From contig URZD01000007.1 of assembly GCA_900552305.1 (NCBI GenBank), positions 1 to 21,484 of the forward strand: 21,484 nt of DNA. Reading direction: 5' to 3'. Of the stretch, positions 1-7,565 are shown piece after piece; within the stretch, counting starts at the first letter, position 1, and the number at the start of each line of letters is the position of its first letter. The notes under the pieces were generated by a model. It saw nothing but the letters and a program-made list of their open reading frames with translations, was not told the DNA's origin and made no database searches. The translations under genes were made by a program, and so were the position numbers. This DNA comes from an uncultured Eubacteriales bacterium. Its GTDB lineage: Bacteria > Bacillota > Clostridia > Monoglobales > Monoglobaceae.

Positions 1-1961
1 TCCGCAAAGCTGGCAAGCGTTTCGCCGTCGGCAGTTTCAAACGCGGCACTGCTGATGTATATCGAATCGTTATAGCTAACAATCGGATCCCAGTAAATGC
101 AGCTCCATATGTTTTTTCCGTCTGAAGCAGGATTCCTTATCCCTTCAAAATAGAGTTTTTCACCCTCGTTAAGGAATATTTCAACATTGCCGCTCCAAGC
201 ATTAAAGCCGCCCCATTGCAGTTCCTTGTATCCCGCAGTATTGTTCGGCCATACCTGAGTAAAGGTTTTGTTTGACAGCTTTCTGATTCTTACTCTTGAT
301 TTACTGCCGTCGGTACTCTGTACCTTATCCCCGCCGCAGGAAATTGTTACACTTCCGCTGCGCGGTGCTGTGAATACCTTTGCTGCATTAAACTTATAAT
401 TTGTAACCTGCTGTGGCGCTACCGCTATTTTATATGCGCTTACCGCCTGACCGCTGCCTTCGGTCTGATATGCTTCCGCCTCAACACCGTTTCCTGTCTC
501 GGCGTCTACTCCCATATCGGCTCTTGCTGTGTTGATGCTTTCAATCATTGATGTTTCGTCCGTTTCCGGGTTTACAAGCTGCGCAGACCACGTTGTGCCG
601 TCCCATGTTCCGTCTGCATTATCTGTGCTAAAGAACGCGGATGACTGATATGTATCTCTTGGAACAACCTGCGTTTTCTGTGCATAGGTAACAATCGGAT
701 CCCAGTAGATGTTGCTCCACATATTGTCTTTGCCGTTTGTATTTCTTATGCCCTCAAAATAGAGTTTATCCCCTTTTTTCACTGTCAGTGTTATGTCGTC
801 ATGCTTACCGTTAAACGTTGCCCATCCGAGCTTTCGTGAGCCGCTTGCCGGCCAGATTTGCGTAAAATCACTGCCTGTGAGTTTTCTTATTCTTACGCTC
901 GGTCCCGAGCCGTCAGAGGTTTGTATCCTGTCGTCACCGCAGGAAATCGTTATCTTGCCGCTGCGCGGTGCGGTAAATACCTTTGCTGCGTTGAACGAAA
1001 AGTTTTCAACATTATTTCTCGGCGAAGGTGTAATCCTGTAAGCACTTACCGCCTGACCGCCGTCCGATGTCTGATACGTTGATACTTCCTCTCCGTTTGC
1101 TCCCATTCCACCTCTTGCTGCTTTGATGTTTTCAATCATGGAAGTTTTATTTGTTTCGGGGTCTACAAGCTGTGCCGACCATGTTCCGCCGTCCCATGTT
1201 CCGTCCGCGTTATCCGTATTAAAAAACTCAGACGATTGATATCTCTCTCTTTGAACAACCTGCGATTTCGGCGCATATGTAACAACCGGGTCCCAATATA
1301 TAAAGCTCCACAAATGGTCTCTTCCGTTTGTATTTCTTATACCTTCAAAGTAGAGTTTTTCTCCTTCTTTTAAGGTCAAAGTTATACTGTCATGCTTATA
1401 GTTGGTGGACGAGTCGCCAAGCTGTGTACTTCCGCTTGACGGCCATACCTGACTGAAACTGTCGTTGGAAAGTTTTCTTATCCTTACGCTCGGTTTCGAG
1501 CCGTCGCTGGTTTGTATCTTGTCGCCGCCGCAGGAAATCGTTACTCTGCCTGTACGCGGTGCGGTAAATACCTTTGCTGCGTTAAATGTAAAGTTTTCAG
1601 CATTATTTCTCGGTGCAGCCATAACTCTGTATGCGCTTATTGCCTGCCCTCCTGCCGATGTCTGATATGCGGATGCCTGTTCAGCATTCGCGCCCATTCC
1701 GTCTCTTAATGCAACTGTTCCCGTAATCATCGACGTTTCATCCGTCTCGGGATTTACAAGCTGTGCCGACCAAATTCCGCCGTCCCATGTTCCGTCTGCG
1801 GTTTCCGTACTGAAATTCGTTGACGACTGATAAACCAGTCTTTCTCCGCTGTCAATTGTACCCGCGTCTGCCGCCGCGTCCTCGGCAGCAGCAGGCACAA
1901 GGCTTGTGGCAGCTACCACTGCTGCCCGTAATGTGACAAAGCCTCTTTTGATTTTTTTCAT
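1..1961 (-). CDS. Secreted protein of tandem repeat modules, candidate polysaccharide-binding protein (C-terminus outside window)
   Basis: The frame is open from the ATG at 1961 to the window edge, giving at least 653 residues. An in-frame ATG at 1970 sits directly against the AGAGAGG Shine-Dalgarno, whereas the ATG at 1961 is 8 bases from it, so 1961 is preferred. Residues 1-26 form a signal peptide (MKKIKRG, then an alanine/valine-rich stretch, cleavage near PAAA-ED). Three modules of about 186-193 residues follow, each opening YQSS and closing W-D-P-[IV]-V-[TS]-Y, joined by linkers of about 11 residues. The sequence then continues into a further unrecognised segment. Conserved tryptophans, glycine/aspartate turns and alternating hydrophobic residues suggest beta-sandwich modules. 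No catalytic domain and no SLH domain is visible in the part seen. The modules are near-copies of those in the protein at 9086-11629. Placement 43 bases downstream of the previous gene suggests cotranscription. Carbohydrate binding is inferred from context; adhesion is an alternative. Confidence 0.85.
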   Translation of the reverse strand, partial: MKKIKRGFVTLRAAVVAATSLVPAAAEDAAADAGTIDSGERLVYQSSTNFSTETADGTWDGGIWSAQLVNPETDETSMITGTVALRDGMGANAEQASAYQTSAGGQAISAYRVMAAPRNNAENFTFNAAKVFTAPRTGRVTISCGGDKIQTSDGSKPSVRIRKLSNDSFSQVWPSSGSTQLGDSSTNYKHDSITLTLKEGEKLYFEGIRNTNGRDHLWSFIYWDPVVTYAPKSQVVQRERYQSSEFFNTDNADGTWDGGTWSAQLVDPETNKTSMIENIKAARGGMGANGEEVSTYQTSDGGQAVSAYRITPSPRNNVENFSFNAAKVFTAPRSGKITISCGDDRIQTSDGSGPSVRIRKLTGSDFTQIWPASGSRKLGWATFNGKHDDITLTVKKGDKLYFEGIRNTNGKDNMWSNIYWDPIVTYAQKTQVVPRDTYQSSAFFSTDNADGTWDGTTWSAQLVNPETDETSMIESINTARADMGVDAETGNGVEAEAYQTEGSGQAVSAYKIAVAPQQVTNYKFNAAKVFTAPRSGSVTISCGGDKVQSTDGSKSRVRIRKLSNKTFTQVWPNNTAGYKELQWGGFNAWSGNVEIFLNEGEKLYFEGIRNPASDGKNIWSCIYWDPIVSYNDSIYISSAAFETADGETLASFA
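72..650 (-). repeat. Repeat module A3
   Basis: Third module of the protein at 1-1961, from YQSSAFF to IVSY, about 193 residues. It is the most diverged of the three in this protein: the segment before the last strand reads FNAWSGNVEIFLNEGEKLYFEG where the others have GKHDDITLTL. It keeps the TISCGGDK segment, SRVRIRKL and the YWDP end. Confidence 0.8.
684..1241 (-). repeat. Repeat module A2
   Basis: Second module of the protein at 1-1961, from YQSSEFF to IVTY, 186 residues. It carries DGTWDGG, PRNNVENF, TISCGDDRIQTSDGSGPS, IRKL, IWPASG, FNGKHDDITLT, YFEGIRNTNGK and IYWDP, the full set of conserved blocks. Confidence 0.85.
1275..1832 (-). repeat. Repeat module A1
   Basis: First module of the protein at 1-1961, from YQSSTNF to VVTY, 186 residues. 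It is closest to the first module of the protein at 9086-11629, sharing DGTWDGG, WSAQL, RDGMGA, EQA, AYQ, SAGGQAISAYRVM and FTFNAAKVFTAPR. This pairing by position suggests that one gene was copied from the other. Confidence 0.85.
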
Positions 1962-2004
1962 TTTTCCCATCCTCTCTTGGCATACGCCTTTTATTTTATA
2001 TTTA

Positions 2005-4638
2005 TTATTTATTTCTGTAAACAAAGATACCGTTATAGGTTACGCCGCTTCGCTTTGTAAACACCATATCCCCGGGCATAATACAGTCGGCTGTCTCAAG
2101 ATATATTTCGTCCTTTGACTTATCGTACAAAAGAACTCTGTCGGAGGGTACAAGCGGAATTACTCTGTTCCATTCCGACATAGGATAGGTTTTGCCCGCT
2201 GCGATTTCGTCCGCTGTCAGCGTTCCGTGATTGTTTACAACAATGCCCGCCTCGACGCGCGACAAAACCTTGCCGTACGAGAACAGATACTGACCGTTGA
2301 ATGTCCTTTCGTCCACGCCGTACTCGTTTCCCGTTACGCTGGTCTTTTTCTCAAAAATATATTCCGAATTGTCCTCCATCGGCATATGCTGCAAGGATAC
2401 CGCATACGCCCCGCGATAGTCGGAGGTCAGAAATACCAAGCTACCCCTTGGAATATCCTTAAACGCAACATCATACAGCCGTGAATCGCCCGAAATAATA
2501 TTGTAGTCCTCGGTTTTTATATTCTCATCATTGATAATCAGCGTTTGCAGCTTGCCGTTTACGTCATAATAATAATCAATGTAGTAAACAACCTCACCAT
2601 CATCGTTAAGACCCTGATATATATCCTTCACCATGAATATGTTGCCCCAGAAGTCAACCCAGCCGCCCACTGTGCGCCTTGTCTGCATTACCATGTATTG
2701 CGGCTCGTAATTTTCGTTGACATTATAGAGCTTGATGTCAAGCGTGCAGTTTATCGGAACAGCCGTTCCCTCCTGTGCATAACAGTCCTCATCGTTATTG
2801 GAAACATTAAACAGTATGGAGCTTGTTGTCACAACGTATTTTGAGCCGATGATTTTCTGATTGTTCAACTTTAGCGTTCTTACATGACCGCCCTTATCGG
2901 TATCGTAGTTAAGTGTAAAGTCGTTGTAGCCGCGGCCGCCGATTTCGCTTTTTTCCTCCGCGGTTTTTATCTGTGTAATTTTTCCGTCTGTATTTTCACG
3001 GTACATAATCAGCTGCTTTTTAAGCGCGCCGTTTTCCTTCAGCACAGGCTCATTAAGAAGCGCGTCCGCACTTATCGAAACGCCGTTCAGCTTTACGCGC
3101 GAGGTCAGCTCTACCTTCTTTATCTCGCTGTCCTGGTCGAGTATCTTGAATTTCACAACGCCCATACCTTCGTTTTGCGCTCCCATGAGGTATGCCGCGC
3201 GCTCGGTTGTCTCGGTATAGCGTATATCGCAGACATAGCCGCGGTGATCCATAAACGCCGTTACCCTGTCGCCGAGCTTTATCTGCTGAAGCCTGTCGCG
3301 GTTTTGCAGATACTGTTCGCTGCACTCGTACCACTCGCCGTCAATCATAATATCCTTCATGTTGTTCTTTTCGGATTTTATAACGCCGTTGACCTTCTTT
3401 TTTGATACCACTGCGTACTTTATCTCGCCGCTTGCCGTTTCGAGATACGCAATAACATTGTACCGCGCGATAAGGTTAAGGGTTGTTTCCGCACCCTTTT
3501 CGTTGTACAGCTTGTAGCCGTCATCAAAATACTGCTTAAAATCGAATACGTTGCCGTACATATCAAGAATCCGCTGGTCGCCCTTTGATATTGCATACAC
3601 TGTGATTGTCTTGAACTGCTCGATTATTACCACATCGGTTTTTCCGTCGCAGTCGTTGTCTATAAGTATATAATCGGAGCTTCCTCTGCGGAAATCGTCC
3701 GTTGTAGGGTCGGTAATAAGCTCGCGGTTATAGATTACGTCAACCTCGTCGGAGATTTTCTGTGTATAAACCTTGTCGGTTTTGTCCGGATGAAATGTAA
3801 TGCTGTCAAGCTTCGTGCCGCTGACCGATATTTCCGATGATTTCAGCCTTAAAACACGGTTGTAGTTATCCTTTACAACCATGAAATACAGAACATCCTC
3901 GTCCGCGTCAACATACGCGTCAACGCGCATACCCAAGTACGAATAAAGAGAGCCGCTGATATTGCAGCTATACCACACCGCACCGATTTTTACGCTGCTT
4001 TCGGTTTTTGTGTCGTTTGCGACAAAGGATATATCGTCCACACCCTTTACAACGCCTTTTATCTTTTTGATGTTCAGGTATTCCGAAAGAACGGTTCTTG
4101 AATCGTCCTCCGAGTAGTATACGTTGTTATCGGTAAAGGATGACGCTCTCATAAGCGGAATATCGCATATCGCCTTATACAAAAGCTCGGCATATTCGTT
4201 CACCGTTATTGCGGTATCAAGGCTGTGCGCGCTGCCCTTTGAGATAAGACCTATGCGCCCCGCCGCCGCGCGGTACGATTCGGCGGAGCTGTTCCCCGAA
4301 TAATACATATCGATATACGGCGTATAGCCGAGGAAATCAACAAGCGTCATAAGCGCCTGACCGTACATAAGCGGAGTAGACAAATCAGTGTTCCCGAAAT
4401 ACATCTTTTCCGTACTGCCGCCGGTAATCTTATCCAGACTGTATACGATATTCTTTTTAAGCACCGTTGAGTTCGGCTCCGTCACGTCAAGCACGCCCAG
4501 CTGTGTGAGCGGCTCGATTTTTTCGCTTGCGGTTACCGCTTCGGCGTTATCCGCCGCGGCGCCAGAATCCGCAGCGAGTGTGCCAAAACCCGAAAATGCT
4601 ATTGCAAAACAAATTAAAAAACAATAAATTCTTTTCAT
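2005..4638 (-). CDS. Large secreted protein with degenerate SLH-like N-terminus and repeated small beta domains
   Basis: 877 residues. The start follows a good Shine-Dalgarno (GGGAGGAACACG then ATG), 12 bases after the SLH gene. Residues 1-22 are a signal peptide (MKRIYCFLICFAIAFSGFGTLAA). Residues 43-165 resemble divergent SLH repeats (LGVLDV, then MYGQALMTLVDFLGY, then ITVNEYAELLYKAI). Two segments, about 190-257 and 412-475, share a pattern: [IV]-K/N-G-V-[IV]-K, then a G-x-[VE]-W-Y-x-C strand, a [LM]-G-[MD]-R-V turn and a closing strand, as in small SH3/OB-like barrels. Residues 327-335 (DNDCDGKTD) fit a DxDxDG calcium loop. The rest is beta-rich with no recognised catalytic motif. I do not recognise the full-length family; large SLH-associated proteins of this kind occur in Clostridia. 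A wall-associated structural or scaffold role is inferred. No transmembrane helix beyond the signal is visible. Confidence 0.85.
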   Translation of the reverse strand: MKRIYCFLICFAIAFSGFGTLAADSGAAADNAEAVTASEKIEPLTQLGVLDVTEPNSTVLKKNIVYSLDKITGGSTEKMYFGNTDLSTPLMYGQALMTLVDFLGYTPYIDMYYSGNSSAESYRAAAGRIGLISKGSAHSLDTAITVNEYAELLYKAICDIPLMRASSFTDNNVYYSEDDSRTVLSEYLNIKKIKGVVKGVDDISFVANDTKTESSVKIGAVWYSCNISGSLYSYLGMRVDAYVDADEDVLYFMVVKDNYNRVLRLKSSEISVSGTKLDSITFHPDKTDKVYTQKISDEVDVIYNRELITDPTTDDFRRGSSDYILIDNDCDGKTDVVIIEQFKTITVYAISKGDQRILDMYGNVFDFKQYFDDGYKLYNEKGAETTLNLIARYNVIAYLETASGEIKYAVVSKKKVNGVIKSEKNNMKDIMIDGEWYECSEQYLQNRDRLQQIKLGDRVTAFMDHRGYVCDIRYTETTERAAYLMGAQNEGMGVVKFKILDQDSEIKKVELTSRVKLNGVSISADALLNEPVLKENGALKKQLIMYRENTDGKITQIKTAEEKSEIGGRGYNDFTLNYDTDKGGHVRTLKLNNQKIIGSKYVVTTSSILFNVSNNDEDCYAQEGTAVPINCTLDIKLYNVNENYEPQYMVMQTRRTVGGWVDFWGNIFMVKDIYQGLNDDGEVVYYIDYYYDVNGKLQTLIINDENIKTEDYNIISGDSRLYDVAFKDIPRGSLVFLTSDYRGAYAVSLQHMPMEDNSEYIFEKKTSVTGNEYGVDERTFNGQYLFSYGKVLSRVEAGIVVNNHGTLTADEIAAGKTYPMSEWNRVIPLVPSDRVLLYDKSKDEIYLETADCIMPGDMVFTKRSGVTYNGIFVYRNK

Positions 4639-4650
4639 CGTGTTCCTCCC

Positions 4651-6345
4651 TTAGCGTTCCGGCTTCATTATTCCGTAGATTATCTTTGCGGCCTCCGCTC
4701 TTGAAATCGGATTTTGCGGAAGGAATGTTCCGTCCTCATAGCCGCATATTATCTTTTTCGCCCAAAGAGCGTTTATCGCGTCCGCCGCATAGTCCGCAAT
4801 CGCATCACTGTCGGCAAAGCCCGCGCTGCTGCTTGCCTCCGGCGTACTGCCCGCAACGCACATAGCACGGTAAATCATCGCCGCCGCGTCCTGTCGGCTC
4901 ACGTTCTGACCCGTTCCGAAGCTGCCTTCGCCGATTCCGTTGACTATCTCAAGGCTTACTCCAGCTGCCACATACTCCGCATACCACTCGTTTGCGTCCA
5001 CGTCATAGAATCCGGTTTCCGTGCTGCCGTTTTTGTCCAGCTTCAAAGCCTCGATAATCAGCTTTAAAAGCTCCTCCCTTGTTATGCTGTCGTTCGGTCG
5101 GAAGTTTCCTGCGCCGTCACCCTGCATAATGCTGTTGTCGTAAATATACTTGATATACGGAGCCGCCCATTCCGCGCCGGCTATGTCCTTTATACCGCCG
5201 TTTGCGCCGTCAAGACCCGCAATGTTTTCCGATATGTTTCCGTTTTTGGAGATGTTCGCGCCGACAATACCTCCGCCGCCACCGCCGCCGGTACTTCCTC
5301 CGCCGCCGCTGCTGCCCGAGTTGGATTTTTTGGAATCATAAAGCGCCGAAACGGATTCGTCAACCCTGTTTCTTACGTCCGCAAGAGTTTTGTACTCCAC
5401 ATTATAGGACGCGAGCTTTTTCGCAAGCTGATACTTGTCAACGCTCTTGTACTTGCCGTTTGCGTCAATCGCGAATATGTCGTTATAGCTCTCTAACGCC
5501 GCGATGATAGTGTCGCGCGTTGCCGAGTTCATTGCGCATATTGCTTCCGATGCACGAACAAGTCTTGCAAGCTCGTCTGCGTTTCGCAGCGCCTCTTCAA
5601 CTCTCAGATTTTTGAATGCGGCACATATTCCGCTTGGATTTTTGTAAATTATGTCCGCATAATCCTTGCCCGAAAGCAGCTCGGTCATAAGAAGATTATC
5701 GTATATTTCGCTTTCGCCGCAGGTTTTAAGCTCCGCAAGCGCACACGCAAGGTCAAAATACTTCACCGCGTCAGCCGTTGTAGCCCTTGCTCCCTTTATC
5801 ATAAAGAGCATATTGCCGAGTACCGTATTTTTGCTTTTCACATACGGCTGTGCCGCCAAATCAAGCGCCCATGCCGTATTTTGGTATTTTTTTAGTACCT
5901 CGTCAAGCGCGGATTCGTTCTTTGCCGCCGCAAGCTCCGATTCCGCCGCGGCGGCTGTCGAATGTTCCGCAACCGCAGCGTATATTTTGTACGATGAAAG
6001 CTCACCGCCGCCGACCGCAAGCGTATATACACCCTTCGGCGTGTCCTCCGGCAGAGAAATCACCGCTGTTCCGTTGCCATACTGCTCGTTTTCGGCGAAT
6101 ACCACGTCAATGTTTTCAAGCGCCGCAAAGCTGTCCGAGGTATGGCTGCCGTCCTCGCCGGGCAGCTCCGCACCGGGTTTCAGCACATATACCGTATACA
6201 GTGTGTTGTCGCGGTCGGTCGAAAGCCTTATTTCGATTTTTCCGTTTTCGTCCGCACTGCACGTTGCTTTTGTACTCGCATATGCCGTACAGGTGCAGAA
6301 TACCGTAAGCAGCGTAACCGCTGTGCAAATTAACCTTTTTCTCAT
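4651..6345 (-). CDS. SLH-domain cell-wall-anchored secreted protein with glycine-rich linker
   Basis: 564 residues from the ATG at 6345. A GTG at 6354 is in frame but touches the AAAGGAG ribosome binding site, while the ATG lies 8 bases from it. Residues 1-24 form a signal peptide ending AYA. Residues about 26-125 form a beta-rich domain, and about 126-335 an alpha-helical region with repeated alanine/leucine heptads. A linker at about 341-361 is almost entirely glycine and serine. Three SLH repeats occupy about 385-564, with W-A-A-P-Y-I, F-R-P-N-D-S-I-T-R-E-E and the final F-L-P-Q-N-P-I-S-R-A-E-A. SLH domains bind pyruvylated secondary cell-wall polymers, so this protein should sit on the wall. 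The start codon overlaps the stop of the GH10 gene as ATGA, implying coupled translation. It has no catalytic domain, so it may display or hold the partner enzyme; that role is inferred. Confidence 0.92.
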   Translation of the reverse strand: MRKRLICTAVTLLTVFCTCTAYASTKATCSADENGKIEIRLSTDRDNTLYTVYVLKPGAELPGEDGSHTSDSFAALENIDVVFAENEQYGNGTAVISLPEDTPKGVYTLAVGGGELSSYKIYAAVAEHSTAAAAESELAAAKNESALDEVLKKYQNTAWALDLAAQPYVKSKNTVLGNMLFMIKGARATTADAVKYFDLACALAELKTCGESEIYDNLLMTELLSGKDYADIIYKNPSGICAAFKNLRVEEALRNADELARLVRASEAICAMNSATRDTIIAALESYNDIFAIDANGKYKSVDKYQLAKKLASYNVEYKTLADVRNRVDESVSALYDSKKSNSGSSGGGGSTGGGGGGGIVGANISKNGNISENIAGLDGANGGIKDIAGAEWAAPYIKYIYDNSIMQGDGAGNFRPNDSITREELLKLIIEALKLDKNGSTETGFYDVDANEWYAEYVAAGVSLEIVNGIGEGSFGTGQNVSRQDAAAMIYRAMCVAGSTPEASSSAGFADSDAIADYAADAINALWAKKIICGYEDGTFLPQNPISRAEAAKIIYGIMKPER

Positions 6346-7565
6346 CTTATCCACTCCTTTAACGCCGTATGAATATTGTTTATCTGTACGCTTTTTGCAC
6401 CGATATTGGTAAAGCGTACCCTGTCCGCGTTACCGTCAAATTTCAGGTATTCGGGATTCATGCTGTCCCAGCTGCCTATAAATCTCCAGTTTTCGCCGTC
6501 GTCACTGACCTCCACCCTTAAAATGCAGGCTTCGTTTTCGTCAGCCGGTTTTACCGAAACAACGCCGCTGTCAACATTCTGTTTAAGGTGCGAAACTATG
6601 TATTTACCGGCGTTTAGAGCATATGCGGAATTATCAGGCTCCTCGCCGAACTTGCTTATATCCCTGCCCAAAAAACTTATATCCGTTCCGTCCTGTGCGC
6701 ATACGCTTTCGGTAATGTTTCTGTAAAGTCCCTTGTACATATTCCCGTAATCGTCAAACTTGTACATATCCTCAAGAGGATAGTTGAGCTTTATTTTCTT
6801 TTTTACGACAGGTTTCGATGTTTCAAGCCTTATTCCGTCCGCCGTCAGAACAGCGTTTACCGTGTTTATGCCCTTATCACTTACTACAAGAGTGGTTGTC
6901 GCGGTTTTGCCGCCCGCCTCTACCGTAATCTCATACTCGCCGCGGTGACCGCGCATTTTTGCGCTGCCGCTTTCGTCCGTCAGACCCTCGGTATCTGTTT
7001 TCCATTCGCCGAGAACGTATTTTTCCCACCATTCATAGCATGGCTTTTTCATCATACTGTAATCGTAAAGCGGCGAATCACCTCTCCAGTGGTCTGTGTC
7101 GGCATATCCCCACATATGAAAGCCTGTCATTTTCGGGTGAGAATACGCGATTATAAGGCAATCGCGGAAGTAATCCTTTTCAAGAGCCATTCTGTCCGCA
7201 AAATTGGTCAGATTGCTTACATAGTCAAACTCTGTCCATTCCGCCTTATCAACATTCTCGCACACATAGCTCATTCTGTTGTAAAACTGCTGCGGATACG
7301 GAGCATTCACAAAATGTGCCGCAAAGCCTACTCCGTCAATCGGCGCACCGTATTTCAGATAATCGCCGAGGATTTCCTCCTTAAACAGCTGACAGCGTGA
7401 GTCATCGGCCTCCATGCCCGCCTCGTTTACAAGCAAATCGGTATCCGGGCATATATCCCTTACTATCTTAAACAAATCCGCGACAAACTTTCTTCCGTAT
7501 TTTTCCTGGAAGTAACCGTTTGCGACCGGTTCGTTTATTACGTCGATTACGTCAAAGCTGTCCCC
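6342..7565 (-). CDS. GH10 endo-xylanase, C-terminal part (after frameshift), with trailing beta domains
   Basis: This is the second half of one GH10 enzyme; the frame is open from 7709 but matches GH10 only from about 7565. It holds the acid/base glutamate in D-V-I-N-E-P (codon 7530-7532), a conserved histidine in G-F-A-A-H, the nucleophile glutamate in W-T-E-F-D-Y (codon 7230-7232), and the late GH10 block M-W-G-Y-A-D-T-D-H-W-R. GH10 enzymes cut beta-1,4 bonds in xylan. After the barrel comes a short beta domain (RGEYEITVEAGGKT) and then a discoidin-like segment (LRVEVSDDGENW, VRFTNIGAKSVQINNI) reminiscent of F5/8 type C carbohydrate-binding domains. The TGA at 6342-6344 overlaps the next ATG. 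Both catalytic glutamates lie here, so the protein ending before the frameshift would be inactive. Confidence 0.88.
   Translation of the reverse strand, partial: GDSFDVIDVINEPVANGYFQEKYGRKFVADLFKIVRDICPDTDLLVNEAGMEADDSRCQLFKEEILGDYLKYGAPIDGVGFAAHFVNAPYPQQFYNRMSYVCENVDKAEWTEFDYVSNLTNFADRMALEKDYFRDCLIIAYSHPKMTGFHMWGYADTDHWRGDSPLYDYSMMKKPCYEWWEKYVLGEWKTDTEGLTDESGSAKMRGHRGEYEITVEAGGKTATTTLVVSDKGINTVNAVLTADGIRLETSKPVVKKKIKLNYPLEDMYKFDDYGNMYKGLYRNITESVCAQDGTDISFLGRDISKFGEEPDNSAYALNAGKYIVSHLKQNVDSGVVSVKPADENEACILRVEVSDDGENWRFIGSWDSMNPEYLKFDGNADRVRFTNIGAKSVQINNIHTALKEWIR

Noticed and set aside
793..1709. Repeated similar plus-strand frames that also recur near 10437-11407
   Set aside because: They are the antisense images of the tandem modules; their similarity to each other comes from the coding repeats on the minus strand.
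1..1832. CRISPR array or transposon repeats, suggested by recurring blocks
   Set aside because: The period is about 590 bp and the repeats are translated modules; there are no short direct repeats with spacers and no transposase in the window.
5265..5320. GCC-type microsatellite as a phase-variable or CRISPR-like repeat
   Set aside because: It encodes the glycine/serine linker in frame; changes by 3 bases would only alter linker length, and there are no spacers.
5666..6412. Long plus-strand open frame of 248 codons opposite the SLH gene
   Set aside because: It lies wholly opposite well-supported minus-strand genes, has serine-rich low-complexity content typical of an antisense frame, and shows no recognisable domain or ribosome site.
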